Assembly: GCA_009760855.2 (NCBI GenBank)
Contig: WPIO01000282.1
Span: forward strand, 10,001-74,000
Direction: 5' to 3'
DNA length: 64,000 nucleotides
DNA from: Cristatella mucedo
Lineage: Eukaryota > Bryozoa > Phylactolaemata > Cristatellidae
In this document: positions 1 to 10,607 of the stretch, piece after piece
Layout of the letters: each line of letters begins with the position of its first letter
Numbering within the stretch: position 1 is the first letter of the stretch
Position numbers and translations under genes: made by a program
The notes under the pieces: model-generated
Database searches by the model: none
What the model was told of the DNA's origin: nothing
What the model saw: only the letters and a program-made list of their open reading frames with translations

Positions 1-385
1 ATGCCTTTATTTGGTATACTCCCAAAGCCACGAACTTACTTTTGACTGGAGTCGCGATCACATTTAAAAATAACCTAAAACCGCATCTATTTGTCATAGC
101 ATTTAGTGGGTCACTGTGATTCGACATTTATGTGCTTGTGGGTGATGACTGTGCATGCTGCCACTGACCATACTTGCATGCTGACCTTGTGCATTTCAAC
201 CTGAACATGTTATTGTTGTTGGTTAGTGAACACGCTACCACCAATCATTGTTGGTTAGTGAACACGCTACCACCAATCATTCAATCGTGCTTTCTCTACA
301 GCAAATATGTAGTGACTTGAAAGAGATTGAGTTGTCTGGGGGTGCTTTATCAATGATTAAATGTATTATTATTATTAAAATTCAG
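1..385 (+). mobile_element. LINE-A 3' end fragment (5'-truncated)
   Basis: The stretch aligns by eye with the last ~380 bases of the better preserved LINE-A at 47,008-50,241. It shares the catttaaaa segment, the gtgggtc block, the gcatgctgccactgacc block and the cagcaaatatgtag block, and it ends in a short (ATT)n run near 365-380. The last coding codons are present only as decayed remnants. The copy is cut by the window start, so its true 5' end is unknown. Confidence 0.8.
216..279. repeat. 32-bp unit, two perfect tandem copies
   Basis: Units 216-247 and 248-279 both begin ttgttggttagtg. The duplication lies inside the LINE-A 3' fragment and has no counterpart in the other LINE-A copies, so it arose after insertion. 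Confidence 0.9.
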
Positions 386-2035
386 GCATTTGGATTAGCT
401 GACATATTGTTGATATTCATAATTATCTCAGATACCCTTAATTTTTGTATGATTTGAATATAGCAAGTGAATCTGTATTTCGCGAATAATTTGGAGGTTT
501 TAGTTTAGCTAAGACAATAATAGTAACCCGGGAAGTGAATTATAGCTGAGTTCTCCTGGTTGAGTTGAGAAGTTAATCTGTTGATGTTGTTAAGCTGAGT
601 TAAGCTTTAAGGTGAGAGGTTATTGATGATGTAAACCTAATGATATCTTGTGCATAAATTCAGATTGTGTAGGTGTCGTGAGCGCATTTAGATTTAGTGG
701 ATGATTTAAAGGCTGATTGCAATTAACTTGTTAGTGTTTATTTTCACCGTGTTTCGTTTTTGTAATGGAAAAAAATTTATTCACGACAAAATATCTTTTA
801 GTGGCACTGTATTTAATTTTTAGTCTTATTAGAATTTTTAAGAAATAAGGAGGATAAGTTTTCACTAACTTTTTAACCATGTGCAGCCTTAAATCAGCGA
901 GTACTAGACTTTCTTTAGTATAGCCACATGATTTTTACGAGTTTAATATCTCAGTTTAAAAAAAAGTTAGAGACCGGTGTAAAATGGCAGCTATTTATTT
1001 TAATTATATTTATAGTGATTGGCTGTGAACTATTTGGGGTGCTTTGTTGTTGATGTAGGGAATACAAGATTTCCTACTAACATATCAAAAGAAACATGGT
1101 ACATCAAATCAAATCAATGGCCCGTACTCACAGCAATGCAATCCATATTGCAGTCACAAAAAAGATTCACGTTTAGTTTTGTTAGGTGTAATTTTTTTTA
1201 TAGAGTGGACATTCCACATAAAAATGTATCTGTGGCCTGTGATAAATCGTCCTGTGCATGGCCAGGAAGCCATGTGAAGTTTACAGAGTTGACTGGCTCT
1301 TTGGCAATGCCTTATTAGTTCCAATGTCTTTGCAGCACATAATCGAGTGCAAAATCATTTATAGATATTAAATGAGTCCTTTTAAAAACCATGCCAAATA
1401 TTTCAGTAATTTTATAAGTTTGTTTAGAAGTCATAAATTGGTTGCTAAACCTCATTAGTTACTGAAAGCAGCTCAAGTATACCCATGAACTCTCGAAAGT
1501 CAAATTTTATTCTAGTCCGTTATCTCCTACAAGTGGCTGCCAATATCTAGCCAGCTGCCAGTAGCTATGGAAATGTTAAACGATAGCCATTCTCAGAACT
1601 TAACTCTGCAAAGTAAGACCGAATGAAGAAATAATTTGACTCATACAACTTATCTCCGAGTCGGTAAACTTTAATTCAGTCTTCAAGGAGGCTTTTTCTG
1701 CAGAAGTTTGCTTAGCTTTATTCGTCTTCTTCTTGTACTCCTTCTACGTCAAGGAATGGTTAGCCGGCAGTTGCATTTAATAAAGATTCTCTCTACTTCT
1801 GCTTAGCGAATAAATTTTTGAGACACCGATTCATCCATGTCCTAAATTTTAGATTTCCACCTTGAAGATCATTTAATCATTGTATGGCTGAACCGACGAC
1901 TACTTCATATTACGACTTTGGAAAAGGTAGCCATAACAGTCATTAAATAACTTCCTGTCGCTGGGAGCACTACTATCAGTGCGACTGTCGGTCTCGCTTT
2001 GTTGAGGGGGTTGAATATGTTCGTATCCTCGTGTG
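386..2035. other. No supported gene; AT-rich unique-looking sequence
   Basis: I see no extended conserved coding frame, RNA gene or clear repeat here apart from a weak open frame at 1,019-1,318, listed separately. The sequence is AT-rich and full of stops. Confidence 0.5.
1019..1318 (+). other. Weak open frame, possible decayed extracellular (WSC-like) exon
   Basis: About 99 codons stay open without an ATG; the frame begins at a TTG. A plausible splice acceptor (tatttatag) lies just before it. The opening YLGCF resembles the start of WSC carbohydrate-binding domains, and CDKSSCAWPG follows near the end. The regular cysteine spacing of WSC domains cannot be completed, however. It may be a fossil exon or chance. 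I cannot assign a function. Confidence 0.15.
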
Positions 2036-2039
2036 TAAA

Positions 2040-2425
2040 GTCAGACTGGAGACCATGCCTTTAGTTCGTACGCTTCCAAAGCCCGGAACTCATTCTGACC
2101 TTTGTCAGGACATCTTCTAGCTTGTCCACATTTAAAAAGAAACTAAAAACGCATGCGTTTATTGCAGCGTTTAGTAGTTCACTGCGATTCGTCCTTTATG
2201 CTCTTATGCGCGCTGACACTACACATGGTCTCACTAACCATACTTGCGTACTGAATCTGTGCACGTCACCCCCTAACCATTAATATTCTTGCAGTTTATC
2301 AACCATGCTATCACAAATCATTAGCTCACGATTCCTTTGCAGCAAATGCAAAGTGCACATAAAGAGATTGAGTTATCTAAGGGGAATATATCAAACGTAT
2401 TAATATTAACATTAGTATTGAGACA
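2040..2425 (+). mobile_element. LINE-A 3' end fragment
   Basis: This is a second truncated copy of the LINE-A tail. It contains the cgtacgcttccaaagcc, ccacatttaaaaag and gcagcaaatgcaaag landmarks in the same order as 49,880-50,190. It ends in a degenerate ATT-rich stretch rather than a clean (ATT)n tail, so it is older than the copy at 47-50 kb. Confidence 0.78.
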
Positions 2426-2583
2426 AATTATTCACTGTTCTATCATTGTTTCTTGGATAGTTACGAAATTGCGATGGTTGCAAAACGCAATCTGACTAAC
2501 CAGTGCTCACTCTCTATCAATGGCGGTAGCCCAACATGTGTGTATATGTAATCGACGATACCTAGAAGTAATAGATACCAAAA

Positions 2584-2738
2584 ATAGGTGGTATACACAT
2601 TTTTTGAGATGCCTTTGTCAGCTTTCTTTTGCTAAATGTATACAAAACACCCAACGCATAATAGATGGTATATACATTTTTTTAAATGCCTGTGTCAGCT
2701 TTCTGTTGCTAAACGCTTTAGATGGACCTTGGCGCCTG
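2584..2738. repeat. Diverged tandem pair, ~77-bp unit
   Basis: Two units starting near 2,584 (ataggtggtatacac) and 2,661 (atagatggtatatac) share the order tttttt, gatgcc/aatgcc, gtcagctttct, ttgctaaa. Divergence of roughly 15-20 percent points to an old local duplication. Confidence 0.75.
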
Positions 2739-2886
2739 TACTTCGGTTCAGCACCGAATTATATCTTATGTGAACACGCACTGAGTTTAGATTTAAACGG
2801 TCAGCTAAGCTACAGCATGCCTTTGAAGTATATTATAACTACAGATCTGATTATGGTTAGGATCTATAGAAAAGGTATCCAATATG

Positions 2887-2947
<61 letters not shown>

Positions 2948-2966
2948 TCTCTCTCTCCATCTCTCT
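2887..2966. repeat. (CT)n microsatellite
   Basis: This is a nearly pure dinucleotide tract with a few interruptions near its 3' side. The long open frame running through it (2,520-3,137) is a consequence of the repeat, not evidence for a gene. Confidence 0.95.
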
Positions 2967-3487
2967 GGAAAGGCACTGAGCACTATCCAGGTCTTCATTT
3001 TTACGCAGGTCACAACCAGCTGTCCCGGTACTTTAATTCATTTGATCCTTAGATGCATTGGAGCAGGACTGGTCTTGTTGCATTCAATCTTGGATAGGAG
3101 AGCTTTGTTATACTGTAAGAAGATAAAATATACTTAATAGTAAGGCTGAAGCCTAATTTTGCTCAGATATATGGTGATCGGACTAAAGATGTGGCCTAAA
3201 GCTGCCACGCACGGACCGTCAATCCTCAAGTACATCGCACTAATTGTGTGATACAAGATTAAAACAGTTACAGCTAGGTCGGTTGAGTAACTCTCAACCG
3301 GATTCTCAAGCTGCTCAGCCCAATGATTAGGCGAGTCGCTGTTTGCACGATTAGTAACACTTCCAATTGAACAATCAAGTCAAGTTTCATGTCTATGTGA
3401 ATAAAAACTAAAAAGCCAATAATGGAACTTACATTCTTTACGACGTCAATACAATGTCATAGGATGGTTTCAATTTCCGTGCACAAA
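2967..3487. other. No supported feature; downstream flank of the galaxin-like gene
   Basis: No gene or repeat is recognised. The region lies 3' of the minus-strand galaxin-like gene and probably contains the end of its transcript near 3,450-3,490. Confidence 0.4.
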
Positions 3488-3493
3488 TTTATT
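3488..3493 (-). terminator. Polyadenylation signal AATAAA for the galaxin-like gene
   Basis: On the minus strand AATAAA occurs about 70 bases past the TGA stop of the galaxin-like frame (3,562-3,564), a normal distance for the last exon of an animal gene. It supports the stop as the natural 3' end of the coding region. Confidence 0.55.
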
Positions 3494-3561
3494 ACGTGAA
3501 TCAATGTACGAAACTCACGAAGGCCCACAGTTGATTTCACAGCTGCTGCACTACTTTTGTT

Positions 3562-4299
3562 TCAGCAATGAGGCAAAACGGTCCCGCTGCAGCAAGCACT
3601 ATGCAGAACATTGTAGGATTTTGTTCCGCAGCATCCTGTCAAGTACCCGCCGAACTCCGTATCTAAGACGCCGTTGCAGCATTTTTTCTCGTTCTTGTTA
3701 TATGAAGCGGCACCACAACAAGCTGTGCTGAACTGCCCGTACCCGCTTACCAGTTTGTTCTGGCAGCAGGCCTGCTTCACCTAGCTGTACGATACTGATC
3801 CGCAGCAGCCGGTCAAGCTTTCGCCATAGCTTTGCACAACAGCGCTTTGGCAACAGACGTTGGTCAATAATTTGTAAGCTGTTTGGCCACAACATCGAGT
3901 GATATACCGCCCATAGCCTGGCACGACTTTTCCCTGACAGCAAGTGTAAATATCAGTGGAGTACGGAATGGTTCCACAGCAACCAGTTTGGGAAACGCCG
4001 TAGGATGGCCCGAACACACTATTACAGCAAGTATCGGTTCTTGAATCAAAGGACTCGGAACCACAGCATGCTGTGTGACCTTCACCCCCACTATTAGTGA
4101 CGCGGCCAGAGCAACAGGCTTGCAAGCTGGTATTATAGGATCTGCTGCCACAGCATGCTGTAGATGCTGATCCATAACTGGTTTGTATTACTGCATTGCA
4201 GCAAATGAACGTGGATGGATCGTATAGTCTAGCTCCGCAATACTTTGAAGATGCCGTCGCATAGCTCAACGTGAAAAAGAGAGCTATATAAAGGAGCAT
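3562..4299 (-). CDS. Secreted galaxin-like di-cysteine repeat protein, interrupted by one in-frame TAG
   Basis: Translation from the ATG at 4,299 gives an 18-residue signal peptide (MLLYIALFFTLSYATASS) followed by eight modules of about 29 residues. Each has the pattern CCGxxxY...CC...YG, as in galaxins, the coral skeletal-matrix family that also has relatives in other invertebrates. The frame stays open for 246 codons except for a TAG at 3,781-3,783 (codon 173). This stop falls in the sixth module (SYS*VKQACC), in exact register with SYNTSLQACC of the second module, so one codon has changed and no frameshift is involved. Modules seven and eight follow intact, and a TGA ends the frame. The TAG may be a polymorphic nonsense mutation, a base error, an early death of the gene or stop read-through. 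The product would be extracellular. Roles in mineral matrix or epithelial secretion are inference from the family. Confidence 0.75.
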
Positions 4300-4320
4300 T
4301 GTTGCTTCGTTTGTGATGCT
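4300..4320 (-). other. 5' leader and splice acceptor of the galaxin-like gene
   Basis: On the minus strand tttctttcag ends at 4,319, and the ATG lies 19 bases further on. The pyrimidine-rich AG suggests that the coding exon begins at 4,318 and that a non-coding first exon lies upstream, somewhere above 4,330. I could not place that exon or a promoter. Confidence 0.4.
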
Positions 4321-4889
4321 GAAAGAAATTTTTTAAATGAAATGAAAATGTAAAATTTAAATGAAATGAAAAGTTTTATGCTGCTGAAATATCCACTTTA
4401 TGTGAATCTGAAATGCACGTGCTTGGATCAGCTAGGGATATCTCACATAACGTCAAACAGCTGGCAAGGTTTTGGTACAATACTGCCAAACCAGCGGCCA
4501 CCGGTTTTGGCTAACGGTATTTATATCTGGAATATTTCAAAATCACAAGCAGGCCCAACTAGATTCTTCTGGCGAAGATGTAATTAAAAGAGATTCCTAT
4601 ACCCTAATCAATTCGAAGTTATATTGGATATCCAAGGTAGAATGAGTATGCAAAAACCGAGCGAGGATTTTTGTTTTGAGGCAATGGCGGATCAACACTG
4701 GCTAATAAGCTCACAATCAGATTCTTATTAGGAACAAACTCGGTGGCTGTTAACCGATAGAGATTAGGGCATAATTTTATCTTTGGTTATGGTAAAATGG
4801 CGTGTACAGAGTTTTCAGCATACGTCGCTATTCCGGCTAAAGGGGCCAGGAAAATGCAGCCGTGCCCCAAAGGATCCACCTTCGTATAC

Positions 4890-5060
4890 CCATATTTTTG
4901 AGAGTATTGTAAAGCGTAGTTAAACTAGAAATGCAACTGAGATAGGGATTCCCGTCTGACATTGCAATTCGGGCATTAGCTGGCAGAGAACCTATAAATG
5001 TATTGAGCGGTGTCTCACCAGCAGTTTTAGAGGCTTTGAGAGTTCCATTGAAACTTGTCA
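4890..5060 (-). other. Candidate exon, unknown extracellular-looking protein
   Basis: The minus strand shows an acceptor (ggtcgcag before 5,060), an open phase-consistent frame containing GSLPANARIAMSDGNPY, and a possible donor GTATAC at 4,889-4,884. Codon choice looks protein-like, with no low-complexity bias. No family is recognised. It could belong to the same minus-strand gene as the candidate at 5,533-5,758 or to the unplaced 5' region of the galaxin-like gene. Confidence 0.25.
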
Positions 5061-5532
5061 CTGCGACCACGAATAAATTTGGCTTACTAGTTAGCCCAGC
5101 CCTTGTCAGTCCTCGATTGCTATCAGGTCGCAGAGGCTGCCGGCGGATGCAGAGCTTACCTCCTGATGACTAGTCTGGCAGCTCTCTGGACTTCGCGCTG
5201 TGGTATACGTGTTAAATAGGACTGCTTAAAAACTCCGATGATTTAGCAATCACGTGATCGGGAGATAATTCTCACTGGCTGTCCGTCAAGAAGGGGCTTA
5301 CTAATGACATGGCGCTGTTTAATATCTCTGCAGTTTTCCGACTCAGCCGAGTGACTAATTTGCAGTTGCTTTTGAATTGCTTGCACAATCCTCCTATTCA
5401 AGCTGGTTGACGTGGTGTAGCATTTTTACGACCAGTTACCATGGGTAAGTCTAGAAGCGGCTACACTCTCTCGCTGCTGCAGAAGTCAGACACCATTCTT
5501 ATAACCTCAACACGTTTCAATCGAAACATTAC

Positions 5533-5758
5533 TGTAAATTGGGGCTTGGGGCAGAGAACTGACGAAATTAAGGTTCCTTCTTCTATTGTCTGTGCAGTGG
5601 CCAAATAAAACCCAAGATCGCACGCAGGCATGCCAATGTTAGAGGTATGTATTAGCAGCCCCTCGACCTCTCCATTGAGATGGCATGTAGGGCGTTGCAT
5701 GCAAGCCACACTGGGGTCGGTCTGATTAGGAAGTGTGCATTTAACCAGTGTACAGAAA
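5533..5758 (-). other. Candidate cysteine-rich exon, unknown protein
   Basis: The minus strand shows acceptor ttactgccag before 5,758, an open frame with regularly spaced cysteines (FCTLVKC, VACMQRPTC, MPACDLGF, VLCPKPQF) and a donor GTAATG starting at 5,532. The cysteine pattern suggests a secreted domain. No family is recognised, and the splice phases relative to the 4,890-5,060 candidate are untested. Confidence 0.28.
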
Positions 5759-5764
5759 CTGGCA

Positions 5765-6870
5765 GTAAAATAAGCTGAATGAAAAGCTGTTCTAGCACTT
5801 GTTTTTGGTTTTTAAATTCTAATACAAATTTTTACAACCTGCTAAAGTATTAGGAGTTAGCTGGATTTTCGCTCGTATATGACGTAAGCTGTCTGGCCAG
5901 CGATCCACGGAGATGGGTACTAAACTGGTGCTGTGCTTCGGCTTCGTCTAGGCGGCTGCTCTGCACGTCTCGCCTTCAAACTTGCAGGCATCCATGAGGT
6001 TTGTTCAACTCAAAGTGACGTCGGCATAATGGCCGAACTCCATTCCGGAGAGGCACCTGAGTGGCTGGCCAGGTGCAGAAGAACCTGTTGGATCGGAAGG
6101 AACGATGGGGACTGCAGCTCACGGTGGCTCGCACTTGCACTTCCAGATAGATAGGAAACTCGTCAAAATGCATCGCTGTTAAGTGGCTGGAAACTGTACG
6201 AGCTCACAAGCACGACAAATACGATTCGAGGGGAGTTGATCCCCCGTCAGCTTCGCCCCCTGCCTCTGCCAGCGATCGGTCGGCGGAGGGAAGCTTCCCG
6301 GTCAGCAGCAGGCTTTGCAGCCCTGTCCGGCAAAGAACCATCTACCAAATCCTGAGGAAAGCCACACCAGAACTGCAACTATTCGTCTAGTTTTGTTGAG
6401 AGGGCTGAATATATTCCTAGCCTCATGTCCGTTTTGCACAAGAAACGGGTGGCATTACCGCAGCTGTGCATTTCGGGGGCCATTTCTGACGCAGAAGCCG
6501 TGTGGTTCCTCTTCCTGAACCTGGAAGTGCGTCTAGACCCAACGGTCCCAACAGGGCAGAACTCCTCCGGTTAAAAATCAGTAATTTTTTAAAATATTCA
6601 AAATATAAAAGTTCTATAAATATATATATATATATATATCTATGTATATAACGGAATTGACGCTAATTGCCAAGAATTTAAAACGGTGGGGTAAGGTTAA
6701 CGGTTGCCACTCACCCGAGACGACACGAAACGAACGGCACTTGAAGCTCAGGTCTGTCAGACAAGTATAGGGCGTAAGGTACCTTTTATCATCGCTTTGA
6801 TAAAGTGTTTGTAAGAAATGGGCTTAAACACGACCCAACACAAAACTTGCTCTTATACCGGAGAGAAAAG
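5765..6870. other. No supported gene; GC-richer pocket with AT microsatellite
   Basis: Roughly 5,900-6,540 is visibly richer in G and C than its surroundings and holds short overlapping open frames on both strands, none recognisable. A ~50-bp segment at 6,368-6,420 resembles 1,984-2,036 (gttgag, ggg, tgaatat, cctc in the same order). An (AT)n tract occupies 6,615-6,651. Confidence 0.35.
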
Positions 6871-6879
6871 AAAAGGAGA

Positions 6880-7090
6880 GTCAATGTGAGTAAAATTAAC
6901 TACCCTACTACCCCAGGCAAGTGGCACGATTCTTCCTAAGAGAATCATGGTAGCAGCCAACCACCTATCTTTAAAACTGTTGGTTAGAATCAATTTTGGC
7001 AATCAGATCGTATGATCTATACTTCCAATGGTAGTCTTCCAAGAATGACTGTTGCCAGTAGGTCTGCATTGTTTTAAAATCCTAACTTCA
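6880..7090. repeat. Dispersed repeat family X, copy 1
   Basis: This segment shares taccccaggc, the acgattcttc block, the gtagcagcca block and the tgatctatactt...ggtagtcttccaagaatgactg block with 23,690-23,860 and, in part, with 14,618-14,700, 19,363-19,435, 46,100-46,190, 58,940-59,040 and (reverse) 33,060-33,140. No coding capacity is seen. It is probably a short non-autonomous element. Confidence 0.5.
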
Positions 7091-7475
7091 AAGTTTGTTT
7101 TTCCAAAATGACAAAGTGGTGTACTCGTGGCAGAGGTGTATTCTAGGAATATGAGCTTAGCACTATATCTGTTTAGTTACTAGCTTCAGTTCTGACGTCC
7201 CTATGAAGACCTAAATACAGACTTACATTAATCCAGGAGTATGGTAATAACAACCATCAGCACATAATTGCTTCGAAACTTTGTTCCTCTCCCGGATGTA
7301 CAAGGATATATACTACTTTGTTTTCTTTGCATCGTAGCCAAGTTCGCGGCAGTGTATACAAACACAAAATCGCATTTCGTGTAGCGATCTAGGAGAACTT
7401 CACATATTTATACACAGTTTACATACAGTGGAAGGTAGGCCTGACATCAGATTAGTCATAGCATACACAGCTTTA

Positions 7476-7925
7476 GTAATAATAATAATAATAATAATAG
7501 TGTACTTGATAAAGCGCCCTCAGAGAACTTAATCTCTTTCTAGGCGCTTTACATTTGCTGCAAAGGGAAATGCAATTAAATGGTAAGTAAAATCATGCTT
7601 GAAAAACAAACAAAATGAATAACATGGTTAGGGGTGACATAGACAGGGTCAGCATGCAAATGTGGTTAGTGGCAGCTTGCACAGTGTCAGCACGCATAAG
7701 CACGTGAAGGACGAATCACAGAGACCCACTAAATGCTGTCCTAAATAGGTGTGTTTTTATGTTCCTTTTAAATGTGGTCAGGTCAGGGGATGTTCTGATG
7801 CAGGTCGGGAGGGAGTTCCAGGCTTTGGGAGCATACGAACTAAATGCACGTTTTTCAAAGGATTTAACGTTTGTACGAGGTATATTAGGCTTAAGTAAGC
7901 AAAGATCGACGCACATAGACTAAGC
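7476..7925 (-). mobile_element. LINE-A, 5'-truncated copy, ~450 bp
   Basis: On the minus strand this is the end of the reverse-transcriptase frame (a 66-residue open piece with AFSSYAPKAWNSLPTC), then the 3' UTR and an (ATT)n tail, seen as (TAA)n at 7,476-7,499 on the plus strand. It is very close to 42,543-42,990 and therefore among the youngest LINE-A insertions in the window. Confidence 0.9.
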
Positions 7926-7929
7926 AACG

Positions 7930-8565
7930 TTGACTAAGGAGCTGATGGCTTGATTGTCGGACCTGTTCAGAGCTGTATAGTCAAGGCATTTTTGTGAAGG
8001 TGGCTTCTAGAAAATCCCGAGTTTTTAAAGGTACTGCTTCCAAAGTAATTAGATTAGCGAGTGGCTCAGCTAAACTAACCGAGTCTTAAAACTGAGAGAA
8101 GTGAACGCCATGCATTCTAACGGAGTTTTTGCTAAAGGTTGTTAGAAAGAAGAAGACAGACGGACCCAGAAGCGAATGGTAAAACTTAGAAGACACTATA
8201 CCGCTTGATGAGAAGTGCGTTCAGTGAAGTGTCCAGTTATGGGATACGGTAATCACGACAGAAAAGTCTCACTGCAGAGTTGTGAGCCAGCCTTAGGCGG
8301 CCAACTGCACGGATATGAAGGCCAGATAGTTGCTACCTATACAAGCCATGTCGTCGTAGTAAGGTAAATACCATCAAATATTATCTCGGCAAGTGACAAC
8401 TAGAGTCTTAGCAGACTGCGTTGGATAAAGGCCTGGCAATCATAATCCTGCATGTGAAGGATCCCATTTCGGAGTAACACTAAATTCGCCAATATAGCTA
8501 TGAAGTTGCTTTTATGTCTGACACACTTTGTCTTATTGAAAAGTGAGTGGAAATGTGAACTCATC
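7930..8565. repeat. Unnamed old repeat family Y, copy 1
   Basis: The stretch resembles 19,960-20,470 in segment order: tactgcttccaaag/accgtcttcaaag, the cgatgagg block, the ggcaagtgacaactagag block (both copies) and the ttcggagtaac/ttcggtgtaac block. There is no open frame. Divergence is high, so the boundaries are approximate. Confidence 0.4.
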
Positions 8566-8714
8566 ATCTAGCGAAAAAACAACATAAGCATGGCTAAGTC
8601 AGAAAGGCAGTCGTGGAAGTAAAGAAAGTAGCAGGAAGTAGCTAGTAACTAGGAAGTAGCATGTCTGCTTGGCTTGAATATACACAATATCTCTCTATCC
8701 ATCTCTCTCTCTAT

Positions 8715-8802
<88 letters not shown>

Positions 8803-9034
8803 TAATACATACATAATATGTATTATATGTGCCGCAGTTGGTTAAAGGAAAACAGATCTATTTGAGTTAAAATTGTGGAAGTGAGTTTATAGATCTCTGC
8901 CTGACAGAACACAAGCTTCTTTAGCCAATGGTCCTTAAAACACCGTTAGAATGGCTACATTTTTTACCCTTCAAGACTTAAGGTCACGAGGATATTGAAT
9001 CTAGTGCAAAAGTTGGGCTACGTATTCAAAGATT
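8566..9034. other. No gene; contains an AT-rich microsatellite
   Basis: Positions 8,690-8,806 are a compound (AT)n/(ATAC)n tract. Nothing else is recognised. Confidence 0.7.
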
Positions 9035-9381
9035 CATAATAGTGTATTTGCTTTAGCGCCATCTGAGAAGTCAATCTCTTTCTAGGCACTTCACATTAAC
9101 TGCAAAGGAAGCATGATCCAATGGTTAGTGGTAACATGCTCAATGAGAACAGGCAAAACATGGTTAGAGGTGACATACACAAAGTCAGCTTGGAAATAAG
9201 GTTATTGGCGGCATGCGCAAGGTGAGCACCAATAAACATGCAGAGAATGAATCGCATTGAGACACTAAATGCTGTGATAAATAGATGCGTTTTTAATTTC
9301 GCTTTGGAAGCATGGTCAAGTCAGGGGCATGTCGTGACGCCAGTCGGAAGTGAGTTTCAGGCTTTGGGAGCATACGAACTA
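9035..9381 (-). mobile_element. LINE-A 3' fragment, old
   Basis: This is a minus-orientation copy of the LINE-A 3' UTR and last coding codons (ctttctaggcacttcac, ggttagaggtgacatac, tgggagcatacgaacta). It is more diverged than the copy at 7,476-7,925 and has no trinucleotide tail left. Confidence 0.8.
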
Positions 9382-10025
9382 ATGAGATCAGCGTGATCTA
9401 GCAGGAAGGACGAACCGTTTGCTGTTATAGCACGAGCGTTCGGCAATGCTGCCGTGTAAGGTAATCGTCGGCGTATGACCTCGATGTATTAGCACGCCAT
9501 GTGTAGGTCACCAGCCCTGCATGAGTGATCAGCATGCACTGTATGAATCTTAGCCTATCGGTACCGGCTCGAACAGTTCTGGTGTGGCCCACGGGTAATA
9601 CCGGTCGCAGTATTATGCTTTCATCGGGCGTTATGATATTTACCCCCTTAATCTTGCTATCCTTACAAGAAAGACGAAGAATTCTGGCCCGTACTCACTG
9701 AGTAATTCCCGTCAGCTTCCAAAGGCGGTAGATGTCATCTGATTTTTAGATCAGTTGTAGCCAACATAGTAATAATACATGAAAAACGCCGAGGAAATTT
9801 TGTGAATTTATGTAAGCCTCAGAGAACCAGATATCTTCACGTAAATCTTGCGGGGAATGGGAGGCAAACATGAGTCATAGGGTTAGTAATAGCATGCATG
9901 CTTTCAACAAGCTATAACACGCAACAGTTGATGAAGTGAGCTGAGCAAAGGCTGGGAAGAACTGATAGTCGTGTGGGAATTTTTCTAAGCTGTACAGTTA
10001 AGAGGTATTGTGTGGGCGTTTTTCT
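9382..10025. other. No supported gene
   Basis: The first ~260 bases are GC-richer. A segment near 9,760-9,900 weakly resembles 19,690-19,860 and may be part of repeat family Y. No coding or RNA gene is seen. Confidence 0.35.
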
Positions 10026-10550
10026 AAGTGAGTGACAGTGAGTGAGTGAGTGAGTATGAGTGAGTGAGTGAGTGTGAGTGAGTGAGTGAGTGTGTGAGTG
10101 AGTGAGTGAGTGAGTGAGTGAGTGAGTGAGTGAGTGAGTGAGTGAGTGAGTGAGTGAGTGAGTGAGTGAGTGCGTGAGTGAGTGAGTGAGTGAGTGAGTG
10201 AGTGAGTGAGTGCGTGAGTGAGTGAGTGAGTGAGTGAGTGAGTGAGTGAGTGAGTGAGTGAGTGAGTGAGTGAGTGAGTGAGTGCGTGAGTGAGTGCGTA
10301 AGTGAGTGAGTGAGTGAGTGAGTGAGTGCGTGAGTGAGTGAGTGAGTGAGTGAGTGAGTGAGTGAGTGAGTGAGTGAGTGAGTGAGTGAGTGAGTGAGTG
10401 AGTGAGTGAGTGAGTGAGTGAGTGAGTGAGTGAGTGAGTGAGTGAGTGAGTGAGTGAGTGTGAGTGAGTGAGTGAGTGAGTGAGTGAGTGAGTGAGTGAG
10501 TGAGTGAGTGAGTGAGTGAGTGAGTAAGTGAGCGAGTGAGTGAGTGAGTA
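10026..10550. repeat. (GAGT)n tetranucleotide array, ~525 bp
   Basis: The array is almost uninterrupted GAGT with scattered GCGT and TGTGAG variants. On the minus strand it is open throughout and translates to SLTH repeats, because a 4-nt unit gives a 12-nt, four-residue period without stops. That frame is not a gene. Confidence 0.97.
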
Positions 10551-10577
10551 ATGTAATGGAATGTAATGTTCAAGTTT

Positions 10578-10607
10578 AGCCCCGAAAGCTAAAAAAAAAC
10601 CGGGGCT
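10578..10607. other. Perfect 7-bp inverted repeat followed by a T run
   Basis: AGCCCCG at 10,578-10,584 pairs with CGGGGCT at 10,601-10,607 across an A-rich 16-base loop, and a run of T follows. It sits exactly between the (GAGT)n array and the LINE-B copy. It resembles an intrinsic terminator but has no obvious role in an animal genome; it may be the remnant of a transposon end. Confidence 0.35.

Noticed and set aside
2520-3137. 205-codon plus-strand frame
   Set aside because: It owes its length to the (CT)n tract and a tandem duplication; no recognisable domain or start context.
10026-10550. Regular short repeats considered as a CRISPR-like array
   Set aside because: No unique spacers; it is a simple tetranucleotide microsatellite in a eukaryotic context.
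9998-10573. 191-codon minus-strand frame of SLTH repeats
   Set aside because: It is the translation of the (GAGT)n array; a four-base unit without stops is open in every third register and has no protein-like composition.
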